DNA of 64,000 nucleotides from a virus: the IMG/VR virus record IMGVR_UViG_3300013111_000325, positions 52,898 to 116,897 of that record. One strand, written 5' to 3'. The translations under genes and the position numbers were made by a program. Below the pieces are notes generated by a model. That model was not told where the DNA came from. It worked only from the letters and a program-made list of their open reading frames with translations, and searched no databases. Position 1 is the first letter of the stretch. The number at the start of each line of letters is the position of its first letter. Of this stretch, positions 39,460-46,961 are shown piece by piece.

Positions 39460-39502
39460 AATAATGTGAGTTGATGATTAACCTTTTCCCCAATGAGGAA
39501 AG

Positions 39503-39706
39503 ATGAGTGAAATCAGAAAAGAGACAGTAGAAGAGTTCTTGGCCAGAGGGGGTCGAGTTGAGCGAACTGAGGCAGTTCTTGGTGCGAAGTCACTGAACAT
39601 GTTTTCAAAATACTCTGCGAACTACCGAGGAGGACACGGTAAGACTCGTATGGGAAAGAATGGTTCTGGTAAGGCACGTATGTCTGAATCATATTGGAGT
39701 GTATAA
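39503..39706 (+). CDS. Small basic protein of the early region
   Basis: A 67-residue protein after GAGGAAAG. It starts MSEIRKETVEEFLARGGRVE and has a Gly/Lys/Arg-rich C-terminus (RGGHGKTRMGKNGSGKARM) that could bind nucleic acid. It shares one base with the next start. Unknown function. Confidence 0.6.
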   Translation: MSEIRKETVEEFLARGGRVERTEAVLGAKSLNMFSKYSANYRGGHGKTRMGKNGSGKARMSESYWSV

Positions 39707-40062
39707 TGGCGTTTGCTGATAGTTCTACATACTTTAATGTAGGTGACAGTTCAATCATTGGTTCCTTTGAGAATAAAGAAACTGGTAAATTCTTTGAGTA
39801 TTCTGAAGGTAAAGAAGAGGATTGGGGAACCTATGCTGATTATGGGCTGAGGAATGAGTATGTTCATCGAGTTTGGGTAACTACTCCTTGGAAAATGGAT
39901 AGAGGTTTTCGTATGGCAAAGGTTCTGAAAACTGTTGCCTATATTCTTCTTGATGAAGATGACTACGGAGAGCCTGTGATAGAGAAATGGAAAATCAAAA
40001 AACATAAAGTCTACGATAGAGAGAAGAAACACTACTGGTCAGACTATGATTTAACTTCCTAA
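39706..40062 (+). CDS. Hypothetical early protein
   Basis: A 118-residue protein starting at the ATG that overlaps the previous stop. It is rich in aromatic and charged residues (WGTYADYGLRNEYVHRVWVT). No recognised family. A promoter module lies 18 bases after its stop. Confidence 0.55.
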   Translation: MAFADSSTYFNVGDSSIIGSFENKETGKFFEYSEGKEEDWGTYADYGLRNEYVHRVWVTTPWKMDRGFRMAKVLKTVAYILLDEDDYGEPVIEKWKIKKHKVYDREKKHYWSDYDLTS

Positions 40063-40080
40063 AAAACTTTAAAAAAATAC

Positions 40081-40108
40081 TTGACATTCCTTTAGAATTT
40101 GCTATACT
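40081..40108 (+). promoter_or_regulatory. Promoter of the candidate 0.6-kb RNA
   Basis: TTGACA at 40081-40086, 16-base spacer, TATACT at 40103-40108, with the same CCTTTAGAATTTGC spacer end as the module at 39432. Unlike the other modules, no start codon with a ribosome site follows; the leader diverges into a helix-rich region. Confidence 0.78.
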
Positions 40109-40114
40109 AATAAT

Positions 40115-40710
40115 GTGAGTGAGAGAGAGAAGAGAAATTCTCCTCTGTCAATGAAGACAGTGAACCTCTCATCGGTTAGCCTTCTGTAAACGAGCCCATG
40201 CTAAGGACTATTTCCTGTTTGGGTCTGAGGGGTTACTGAGAAAATCATAATGAGACAATACGAGATATGTGATTAAGAGATGGTCACGGCCCATATTGGG
40301 TAGCAGTGACACGCACATATCTCGTATTCCTCAAGAAAGGCTGATGTCTCTCTGAGGCCCTAAAGTGGTCTAGACGAAATATCAGAGAGACGGCCGAACA
40401 CCTCTATTAGGAATTGCTCAATGAGTATTGTTGACCAACTGACAATAGAGAGTTGTGGGACTGCTCTCCCCTAGTCACCTACAAAGGTTCGTAATGATGC
40501 GAGGTAGACGGCTGATGTGACGGGGAACGACAAATAAGAACACATGTGCATAAGACACATGGCAGGTTCAGTATGCACCTGTGTCCCAAGAAAATACGAA
40601 AGGTAGCCGAAGAAAAAAGCGGTAAGAGTTTTTCGCAAAGGTTCTCTGAAACAAAACCTATGCAGACTGAGCGGTGGCAGTCTTGGTGGGCCACCGTTGT
40701 TCTTTTTCTC
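40115..40710 (+). ncRNA. Candidate large structured non-coding RNA
   Basis: About 600 bases after a strong promoter and before a terminator-like hairpin, without a good ORF. Helices seen directly include CTGTC/GACAG (40145-40160) and a perfect 15-base pair AATACGAGATATGTG (40257-40271) with CACATATCTCGTATT (40314-40328). Nested within the latter are GTCAC/GTGAC and CCCA/TGGG. Further helices are GTCTCTCTGA (40346-40355) with TCAGAGAGAC (40382-40391), CTCTATT (40402-40408) with AATAGAG (40444-40450), and a GACACA/TGTGTC hairpin near 40555-40591. Size and layout recall large ornate phage RNAs such as GOLLD or ROOL, but I cannot assign a class. Confidence 0.55.
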
Positions 40711-40712
40711 TT
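40672..40712 (+). terminator. Terminator-like hairpin
   Basis: CGGTGGC at 40672-40678 pairs perfectly with GCCACCG at 40690-40696 across an 11-base loop, followed by TTGTTCTTTTTCTCTTG. It fits a Rho-independent terminator at the 3' end of the candidate RNA. Confidence 0.6.
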
Positions 40713-40869
40713 GACTTTTGTTGTGTTATATGACACAATGAAACTGAAGATAAGAGAGGACATGATAACCCTCTTGACCTCTTCCTCGTGCTAACGATTG
40801 GCAGTTAGCGGTTGAAAGAGACTTATCACCTCTGACAACAACGAGTAAAGACACGCAACAGTGTCAAGA

Positions 40870-40899
40870 CCCCAGGTCGGTTCGACTCCGGTCCTGGGG
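40870..40899 (+). other. tRNA T-arm/acceptor-like minihelix
   Basis: CCCCAGG, then TCGG, a TTCGACT loop, CCGG, a bulged T and CCTGGGG. The loop with its closing pair (GTTCGACTC) is a canonical tRNA T-loop and the stacked stem has about 11 pairs, but no D-arm, anticodon arm or CCA is present. It may be a tRNA mimic, an RNase P or nucleotidyltransferase substrate, or a tRNA relic. Confidence 0.4.
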
Positions 40900-40921
40900 A
40901 TTGCTATATGTACTGACATGC

Positions 40922-40949
40922 TTGACAATTGAAAAAACCATGCTATAAT
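40922..40949 (+). promoter_or_regulatory. Promoter ahead of the 41.2-kb operon
   Basis: TTGACA at 40922-40927, a 16-base spacer and TATAAT at 40944-40949 with a TGC extended -10. TATAAATA follows at 40951. The first gene starts at 41187, so the leader would be about 230 bases long. Confidence 0.75.
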
Positions 40950-41021
40950 ATATAAATAATATTTGAATAAGGATAAGTCCAGAAGCACAAGCACGGACGG
41001 GAAGGGGTGGGCATACAGTCT

Positions 41022-41065
41022 GAGGATGCACCTGTATATTCTCTGCACGATCTTGGTGCATCCTC
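41022..41065 (+). other. Inverted repeat in a long leader
   Basis: GAGGATGCACC at 41022-41032 pairs perfectly with GGTGCATCCTC at 41055-41065 across a 22-base loop. G-rich runs flank it (GGGAAGGGGTGGG before, GGGGGTGGGGGG after). It is a possible leader regulatory structure; no T-run follows. Confidence 0.45.
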
Positions 41066-41186
41066 TGCACACTCTCTGAATAGGGGGTGGGGGGCAATAT
41101 GTTTTCGGCAAGATACTTGGGGTGTGCATAGATATACAACGAGGTTGCTATAACGGTCGAATTGAAAATTTTTTTTGGAGTAAATT

Positions 41187-41591
41187 GTGAAGAAGAAAAA
41201 AACATTTACAAATATCGAATTCCAAGTTCAAACCAAATACGGTTGGAAAACACTAAAAACAGAAACAGACATGCCTGATCTAGAGGTGATGGAACAATTA
41301 GAGAAGTATGAAGAAACGTATTCTGATAAAAGAGTAAGAATACATGCAGAAGGAAATAAAAAAGTTTTTGAGGATTATAATTTTTACATAGTACGCAAAG
41401 ATCCTAATATGTCTTCTAAGAAAATTCCTACTGATTTCAAGCGTTTGTCAAGTTTTCCTCTGAGTGTGGAGTCAAAACTTTTAAAGACCACACAGGATGC
41501 AGGAAAAAATATTAAAGTTGTTGATGTAGATAATAATGTTTTAAGTGAAATAAATTTGGATAAAGATCGTGTAATTACGAATACAATATAA
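41187..41591 (+). CDS. Hypothetical protein, tandem paralogue A
   Basis: A 134-residue protein starting at GTG after a run of eight T followed by GGAGTAAATT. It starts MKKKKTFTNIEFQVQTKYGW and ends VDVDNNVLSEINLDKDRV, an ending similar to the next gene's VIDEDGNTIREVNLNDEA. The two also share the unusual T-run plus GGAGTA leader, which points to duplication. Function unknown. Confidence 0.55.
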   Translation: MKKKKTFTNIEFQVQTKYGWKTLKTETDMPDLEVMEQLEKYEETYSDKRVRIHAEGNKKVFEDYNFYIVRKDPNMSSKKIPTDFKRLSSFPLSVESKLLKTTQDAGKNIKVVDVDNNVLSEINLDKDRVITNTI

Positions 41592-41619
41592 GTTACGCAA
41601 ATTTTTTTTTGGAGTATAA

Positions 41620-41952
41620 ATGGCTGAGAAAGTCGCAGAAGCAGAGGAAGCAAAAGAACCTGTTATCATGCCTTACAATAAGGACCAAGACAGACCTTAT
41701 AAAAATCCTAAGGTACAGTTCTTCAAGACATTTGATGGAGATGGAACAGAGATCAATGATTGGCAAACATTCCATAGGGCACACAGATATTGGTCTGAGA
41801 TTGATGTTAAGGATCAATTAAATATTATTCAGTATAGGTATAAACATCTACCAGAGAAGAGAAGATTTAGAGTGATTGATGAGGATGGTAATACAATACG
41901 TGAAGTAAATCTGAATGACGAAGCGAAAGCGACTGACGATACCGAAGAATAA
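41620..41952 (+). CDS. Hypothetical protein, tandem paralogue B
   Basis: A 110-residue protein with a leader of nine T then GGAGTATAA, as in the preceding gene. It contains KNPKVQFFKTFDGDGTEIND, HRAHRYWSEIDVKDQLNIIQ and an acidic tail. The C-terminal beta hairpin matches paralogue A. Function unknown. Confidence 0.55.
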   Translation: MAEKVAEAEEAKEPVIMPYNKDQDRPYKNPKVQFFKTFDGDGTEINDWQTFHRAHRYWSEIDVKDQLNIIQYRYKHLPEKRRFRVIDEDGNTIREVNLNDEAKATDDTEE

Positions 41953-42508
41953 TAATGATCCTTTTGGATTAGAGTTTGAGATTGCTCTGATGAAAGCGAG
42001 GTATGTCTACCCTGCTCCTGAGAACAAAAAGATACATCCCGATGATATATTAGGTCATGCAAAACAAATATATGAAAGCGAGATGCTTGAGAGGTCTTTG
42101 TGTGCTTTCTATGATAGTATTGTACCTGTGACTTATCGTACTACCTCTGAGCATTTATCTAATACTTTCTTACAAAAACAATCTTCATATAAAATAGTAA
42201 AATATAAAAGTAAAACTAATACGCATATAAGAAACATCTTTGAAATATCTTATGAATTTCTAGATGTTCTACATGTCCCAACGGGAAAGGTGATAGAGTG
42301 CAAGGTGCATAAGTCTGATGCAGGCTTGGAGAGACATAGACGTAGAATACTTGAACGGCGTAATGGAAGGCGGGATAATGATTTATCTGATTATTATCTA
42401 ATATGTCTAGATAAGGAGGATGTATTTGAAGTAACAGAGTTTTTAAGTATAGGGAATGCTGGTCGCTTTGTTCGTGAAAATTTTGAGGAGTTTATAAATG
42501 AAAACTGA
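41915..42508 (+). CDS. Hypothetical protein
   Basis: A 197-residue protein overlapping the previous gene by 38 bases; a later ATG giving MKARYVYPAPENKK is possible. It contains LDVLHVPTGKVIECKVHKSD and an RHRRRILERRNGRRD basic patch. No recognised family. It overlaps the 2OG oxygenase gene. Confidence 0.5.
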   Translation: MTKRKRLTIPKNNNDPFGLEFEIALMKARYVYPAPENKKIHPDDILGHAKQIYESEMLERSLCAFYDSIVPVTYRTTSEHLSNTFLQKQSSYKIVKYKSKTNTHIRNIFEISYEFLDVLHVPTGKVIECKVHKSDAGLERHRRRILERRNGRRDNDLSDYYLICLDKEDVFEVTEFLSIGNAGRFVRENFEEFINEN

Positions 42509-43238
42509 ATTAAATAATCCAGGGTGGTTTGTTTTGGAGAATTTCTATACTCCAGAGGAAACTGATTTGGTACTGGAAAGTATTCGTCAAGTGACGGAAA
42601 ATGATGAAGTGTATCTGTATCATGACAGAGCCGACAGGTTGAGGCGAATGGAATATTTTGCCTTCTATGACGAAGTATTGAAAGATTTGGATAGAAGATT
42701 TCGGAATATATTGTACGAGGCGACTGGTGAGCAATGGAGTTTGTTTAAGGATAAGGTGAACTTTAAGCCTTCTGGTGGAGAGGGATTCTATGCACATTAC
42801 GATGGCATCTTTGAGTTTAAAAATGCGAATGGAACAACAAGTAATGGTTGGTATGAATATGCTAGAGAGTTTCTATCAGCATTACTTCTATTAGATGACT
42901 TTACGGAAACCAATGGTGCATTAGAGTTGAGTAATATGCATGACGAGGACTGGAATACTCTATATGGTAGAACAAAACAAAATGGTACACCCGATATACG
43001 TGAAGACTTGGTGAATACTTATGATTGGACAAAGGTCATTGCAAGTAAAGGTAGTGTTTTGGTTTTTGATCATCGTGTACCTCATATGTCTCGTATGAAT
43101 GAATCTGAGTCCACCCGTCGGACAATATACTATACGTATAATCCTGCGAGGGTAGGGAATTTTTACGAGAAATATTTTTTAGATAAGTATAACAGTAGAA
43201 ACACAAATAGTAAATCATTATCTGGTGAATTGAAATGA
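42498..43238 (+). CDS. 2-oxoglutarate/Fe(II) dioxygenase (PhyH-like)
   Basis: A 246-residue oxygenase with the iron ligands His100-x-Asp102 (FYAHYDG), a distal His in VFDHRVPHMS and the 2-oxoglutarate Arg in TRRTIYYTYNP. Together with ALLLLDDFTETNGALEL this is the phytanoyl-CoA-hydroxylase-like pattern. It precedes a cytidylyltransferase/Fe-ADH/LicD cluster by ATGA coupling, so it might modify a sugar or phosphoryl ligand. The substrate is unknown. Confidence 0.78.
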   Translation: MKTELNNPGWFVLENFYTPEETDLVLESIRQVTENDEVYLYHDRADRLRRMEYFAFYDEVLKDLDRRFRNILYEATGEQWSLFKDKVNFKPSGGEGFYAHYDGIFEFKNANGTTSNGWYEYAREFLSALLLLDDFTETNGALELSNMHDEDWNTLYGRTKQNGTPDIREDLVNTYDWTKVIASKGSVLVFDHRVPHMSRMNESESTRRTIYYTYNPARVGNFYEKYFLDKYNSRNTNSKSLSGELK

Positions 43239-43651
43239 AGTGTGATGTATATGTAAGCATGGTCGGTGATCTATTTCATATAGGGCATTTAAATATCCTA
43301 GAATATGCTAGTCATTTAGGTGTAATCACGGTTGGATTATTAACGGACGAAGCAGTAGAATCCTATAAAAGAACTCCTATTGTAAGTTATGAGAATAGAA
43401 AGACTATCGTAAGTGCTATACAATATGTCGATTCTGTAGTACCTCAAGAAACACATTCTTATAGACCTAACATATTAAAATATCGTCCTAGAGTGCTAGT
43501 GCATGGAGACGATTGGAAGGAGGGTGTGCAACAGGATGTCAGGAATGAAGTTGTGAAGACATTAGAAGAGGTGGGAGGAACTTTGATAGAGGTTCCTTAT
43601 ACAGAAGGAATTTCAACTACACAACTATTGAAAAAAATACAATGTATGTAG
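43235..43651 (+). CDS. Cytidylyltransferase-family nucleotidyltransferase
   Basis: A 138-residue alpha/beta nucleotidyltransferase with the HxGH-type motif GDLFHIGHLNIL near residue 12 and the second motif TEGISTTQLL near the C-terminus. The size fits CTP:glycerol-3-phosphate or CTP:phosphonate cytidylyltransferases, which activate a small phosphorylated alcohol as a CDP adduct. It overlaps the Fe-ADH gene and is coupled to the oxygenase gene. Confidence 0.8.
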   Translation: MKCDVYVSMVGDLFHIGHLNILEYASHLGVITVGLLTDEAVESYKRTPIVSYENRKTIVSAIQYVDSVVPQETHSYRPNILKYRPRVLVHGDDWKEGVQQDVRNEVVKTLEEVGGTLIEVPYTEGISTTQLLKKIQCM

Positions 43652-44430
43652 CATCACCATCGACTGTAAAGTTTGTAAAGAAATATGAACCGTGTATAAT
43701 CATTACTGATAAACTTACTACTGATATTTTAAGACTGGAAAATAAGTTCGATGAAGTGATTGCTATCGGTGGCGGTGCGGTGATGGATGCGGCCAAGATA
43801 CTATCTAAGCATCATTTAATATGTAATCCTACGACTGCAAGCGGTTCACCTACATCTGCACATAGCGTGGTGTGGGATGGTGTGAATAAGACAAGTGTAC
43901 AAGGCAACCCTGCTGATGTGGTACAAGTGGTCGATGAATACTGTGAAGGGTTGATGGGTAAAGCATTGTTAAACACTCGTGTAGATTTATGGGCACATGC
44001 TATCGATACATTGTATAGTGAAAAGGCAACTGCGAAATCTAGAACGTTGAGTGATAGTATATTGAATAGAATGAAATCACCTATGACCAACGTAGAGTTG
44101 GTCGAGTTAGGTAACCTCGGTGGTGATCTTATTCGCATGGTCCCTACTACTCTAATGCATGGTTGTAGTTATCCTCTGACTGGACATTATGGAATTGCAC
44201 ATGGTAGAGCATTGAGTTGTATGGTACAAGGTATCTGCGATGTCAAAGGTCTGAATGCTACTGATTGGTTTACGAAGGATGAACTGAATAGCATGAACAT
44301 TCATCGATTAGAAGTAAATATAAATAAATCTATGATCTTGACAGAGATATTAAAGTATGATAAAATACATGAGTTTGATTTGGGTGTCAAGATCACTGCT
44401 TCTGTTATTGCTGAACTATTTGGAATGTAA
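43642..44430 (+). CDS. Iron-dependent alcohol dehydrogenase-family protein
   Basis: A 262-residue dehydroquinate-synthase-like/Fe-ADH protein. NAD-binding IAIGGGAVMDAAKILS and NPTTASGSPTSAHSV are present. Metal ligands are Asp and His in VDLWAHAIDTLYS and two His in MHGCSYPLTGHYGIAHGRAL. The family includes glycerol-1-phosphate dehydrogenase and phosphonoacetaldehyde reductase. It is short at the N-terminus. Its position between a cytidylyltransferase and LicD suggests it makes the alcohol that is then activated. Confidence 0.78.
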   Translation: MYVASPSTVKFVKKYEPCIIITDKLTTDILRLENKFDEVIAIGGGAVMDAAKILSKHHLICNPTTASGSPTSAHSVVWDGVNKTSVQGNPADVVQVVDEYCEGLMGKALLNTRVDLWAHAIDTLYSEKATAKSRTLSDSILNRMKSPMTNVELVELGNLGGDLIRMVPTTLMHGCSYPLTGHYGIAHGRALSCMVQGICDVKGLNATDWFTKDELNSMNIHRLEVNINKSMILTEILKYDKIHEFDLGVKITASVIAELFGM

Positions 44431-45026
44431 TGGACACACCTATTGACAGAAAATATAACGCACAAAATCTAAAAGAAGTTCTTCCTCTTCTAGAAGGGTT
44501 AGATTATTTTATTTTTTATGGGACTTTACTAGGGCTTGTACGTGAAGGTGATATACTAGAAAAGGACGATGATATTGATATAATGGTCGACCTTAAACAT
44601 TTTGCAGAACTTATAGATAGATTTGATAAGCATGACGGGTTGTTGACCTATGATAACAATCCTAATGTGAACTATTGCAATTACTTTAGACAAGCCACTG
44701 GCACAAGAGATGGTGTAAAGACGTTTGCTGATTTCTATTTCTATGATGCAGAAATAAAACCTGGATCAATTGTAGATCGATGGAACATGAATGGTGCATG
44801 GCAAGATCCTAATATGCACATAATCATTCCTAATGATATCATTTACCCAATTGAAACTAAAACGAATAAAAAATATGGTGAGATAAAATATCCATCTCAA
44901 CCTGTTCCTTGTCTTGAATATCTTTTTGGTAGTGGATGGATGCATCCTAGAAAAAAGAAAAAAGAATATCTAGCACTCGTTAAGAACAATCGCCCGCACA
45001 TAGTTTATCCTGGTCAAAACAGATGA
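44430..45026 (+). CDS. LicD-family phosphotransferase
   Basis: A 198-residue protein with the LicD/fukutin core YGTLLGLVREGDILEKDDDI followed by DIMVDL, whose acidic residues bind metal. LicD proteins transfer a phosphoryl alcohol such as phosphocholine from its CDP form onto a glycan. This fits the upstream cytidylyltransferase. It shares a base with the Fe-ADH stop. Confidence 0.82.
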   Translation: MDTPIDRKYNAQNLKEVLPLLEGLDYFIFYGTLLGLVREGDILEKDDDIDIMVDLKHFAELIDRFDKHDGLLTYDNNPNVNYCNYFRQATGTRDGVKTFADFYFYDAEIKPGSIVDRWNMNGAWQDPNMHIIIPNDIIYPIETKTNKKYGEIKYPSQPVPCLEYLFGSGWMHPRKKKKEYLALVKNNRPHIVYPGQNR

Positions 45027-45733
45027 GAAAACATTTGATATTTCATTTTTGTGCCAATCAGGAAACTGGATGGGCAAAAGCACATATCGATAGATTAAAA
45101 AAACATATAGATTTGTTTGATGGTTACAGGTTCTTTTCTATATGTGAACCAAATAATAATCTACGTGACAATGATCTTGTTAATGATATTCTTTCTATGC
45201 AAAATGAAAGAACAACTATCAATTACATAATCAATGATACGACAAGCAGAGAAGTAAAACCATTCTTTGATATGCATCTACCAGCATTGCAATTGATGTC
45301 TAATCATTCTAGTGATTATTGTTTCTATGGACACACGAAAGGATCATCAAGACCATACTCTGATGCATTGAATGCATGGAATACTACACTGTGGAAATAT
45401 AACATAGAGAAGTATGATGAACTTATTAAACCTAACTTTGGTAAGTATAAGACTATTGGTTGTCTGAGAAAGACAAAAGAGAAAGCAGGTGAACATGTTG
45501 GTGATGGCATACTCGAATCATATCATTTCTCAGGAACTTTCTTTTGGTTTTCTTGTGATATATTCGATGGACCTTGGTTTGATCCAAATAGGACTTCACC
45601 TCATGTAATAGAACGATGGCCAGGTATTATTACTGGTCTAGACGATTCTAAATCGGTATTTGATGTTGAAGATAGTATGCTATATTATGAAGATATTTTT
45701 TGGCAAGCACACAATATAAAAGGAGATATGTGA
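45023..45733 (+). CDS. Glycosyltransferase-like protein
   Basis: A 236-residue protein with YCFYGHTKGSSRPYSDALNA, WNTTLWKYN and YHFSGTFFWFSCDIFDGPWF. The pattern occurs in uncharacterised proteins found beside glycosyltransferases in polysaccharide loci. It is coupled by ATGA to licD. The exact reaction is unknown. Confidence 0.55.
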   Translation: MRKHLIFHFCANQETGWAKAHIDRLKKHIDLFDGYRFFSICEPNNNLRDNDLVNDILSMQNERTTINYIINDTTSREVKPFFDMHLPALQLMSNHSSDYCFYGHTKGSSRPYSDALNAWNTTLWKYNIEKYDELIKPNFGKYKTIGCLRKTKEKAGEHVGDGILESYHFSGTFFWFSCDIFDGPWFDPNRTSPHVIERWPGIITGLDDSKSVFDVEDSMLYYEDIFWQAHNIKGDM

Positions 45734-46776
45734 CTAGAATATGTATTACAGGTGGAGCAGGTTTCATAGCACACCATGCGGTTGAAACAATATTAGATGA
45801 AACTGATTGGGAAGTCGTAACGATTGATCGAATTGATTTTAGTGGTAACTATAATCGTTTGGTTGACATATTAGAAAATCATCCTGAACGTAAACGAGTG
45901 TCAACGGTATGGCATGATCTTAAAGCAGAGTTTAATCCACAGATCAGATCATTTCTGGGTAAGTGTGATTATGTTGTTCATATGGCCGCAGGTTCTCATG
46001 TTGATAGAAGTATTGAGTATCCAATGGAGTTTGTCATGGACAATGTTGTGGGTACAGTAAACGTAATGGATTGGGCTCGTAGTTTAGATGGGTTAGAGAG
46101 AATGATTTATTTTTCTACTGATGAAGTATTTGGTCCTGCACCTAAAGGTATTAAGTTTAAAGAATGGGATCGCTACAATAGTACGAACCCGTACAGTGCA
46201 AGTAAAGCAGGTGCGGAAGAGTTAGCGATAGCATATGAGAATACATACGGGTTACCAATCTATATTTCGCATACCATGAATGTATTTGGTGAGAGACAAC
46301 ATCCAGAAAAATATATTCCTATGTGTATTCGTAGAGTAAGAAATGGTGAAACGATTACAGTTCATTCTAATAGTGCAAAGACAGAAGCAGGATCAAGGCA
46401 TTACATACATGCAAAAGATGTTGCTGATGCTATGTTATTCTTGTTAACTGAAGATCCGCAAAGAAAATTGATGAGTATCGATAAAAATGTCTGGTCAGAT
46501 GAAGTTGGTGTCGGCAAAGATATCAAATTCAATATTGTAGGACCAGAAGAAATTGATAACCTTTCTCTTGCAAAAATGATTGCGAATTGTCAAGGTAAAG
46601 AAGCAATTACTGAGATGGTTGATTTTCATTCTGCAAGACCTGGGCATGATCTTAGATATGCACTTGACGGTGGGTTGATGAGATCTATTGGTTGGGAACC
46701 TAAACTAAAATTCTCTGAGAGAATACAACAAGTGAGTGATTGGTATCTAAATAGAAACGAGTGGCTTGAAGTCTAA
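45730..46776 (+). CDS. NAD-dependent nucleotide-sugar epimerase/dehydratase
   Basis: A 348-residue extended SDR close to dTDP-glucose 4,6-dehydratase: TGGAGFIAHHAVE, HMAAGSHVDRSIEYPMEFV, STDEVFG and the catalytic YSASKAGAEEL, later RHYIHAKDVADA. I start at a GTG overlapping the previous stop. It would supply a modified sugar nucleotide to the neighbouring transferases. Confidence 0.88.
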   Translation: MTRICITGGAGFIAHHAVETILDETDWEVVTIDRIDFSGNYNRLVDILENHPERKRVSTVWHDLKAEFNPQIRSFLGKCDYVVHMAAGSHVDRSIEYPMEFVMDNVVGTVNVMDWARSLDGLERMIYFSTDEVFGPAPKGIKFKEWDRYNSTNPYSASKAGAEELAIAYENTYGLPIYISHTMNVFGERQHPEKYIPMCIRRVRNGETITVHSNSAKTEAGSRHYIHAKDVADAMLFLLTEDPQRKLMSIDKNVWSDEVGVGKDIKFNIVGPEEIDNLSLAKMIANCQGKEAITEMVDFHSARPGHDLRYALDGGLMRSIGWEPKLKFSERIQQVSDWYLNRNEWLEV

Positions 46777-46784
46777 ATAATTTT

Positions 46785-46961
46785 ATGTTTTATTTTAATG
46801 CCAGAGATATTGAGGATCTAGATGTTGTTCAGTTTAAGAAGGATATATTTGTAGAACCTCAAGACAAAATGTATTTTGATTTTGAACCAGTGGGAGTAAA
46901 TTTATATGCAAGACGTAAATTTAATAAGAAACGATATAGACGTAAAACGAATAAAATCTGA
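46785..46961 (+). CDS. Small basic hypothetical protein
   Basis: A 58-residue ORF (MFYFNARDIEDLDVVQFKKD, with a basic end KFNKKRYRRKTNKI). It is preceded by CTAAATAATTTT rather than a ribosome site. It overlaps the next gene by 56 bases. Support comes from the repeated junction motif and protein-like composition. Confidence 0.45.
   Translation: MFYFNARDIEDLDVVQFKKDIFVEPQDKMYFDFEPVGVNLYARRKFNKKRYRRKTNKI

Larger units (their letters stand above)
38763..39502 (+). other. Non-coding control region, first part (740 bases)
   Basis: No convincing gene. It contains a folded RNA candidate at 38765-38838, ten TGCAA repeats at 39007-39202, two promoters (39234 and 39432), a 12-base direct repeat at 39308 and 39348, and a hairpin at 39384-39410. 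The only longer forward ORF (38873-39190) has no ribosome site and poor composition. The content would suit an origin of replication or an early regulatory region. Confidence 0.6.
40063..41186 (+). other. Non-coding control region, second part (1.1 kb)
   Basis: No convincing gene on either strand. It holds a promoter (40081), a multi-helix RNA candidate (40115-40710), a terminator-like hairpin (40672), a small hairpin GCTAAC/GTTAGC (40790-40809), a T-arm-like minihelix (40870-40899), another promoter (40922) and an 11-base inverted repeat (41022-41065). A GTG-started ORF at 40546-40794 could encode a one-helix membrane peptide but conflicts with the RNA structure. Confidence 0.6.

Noticed and set aside
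40479-40763. Reverse ORF of 94 codons over the candidate RNA
   Set aside because: Cys/Ser/His-rich translation without ribosome site; it is antisense to perfect helices that explain the base order.
40546-40794. Forward ORF with a membrane-helix-like segment (WWATVVLFLLTFVVLYDTMK)
   Set aside because: Attractive hydrophobic helix, but the start is weak and the frame crosses the terminator-like hairpin and several helices. Kept only as an alternative explanation to the RNA.
40791-41205. Two overlapping reverse ORFs of 112 and 113 codons
   Set aside because: Each runs antisense over a promoter, an inverted repeat and G-rich tracts; Pro/Ser/Cys-rich translations with no start signal.
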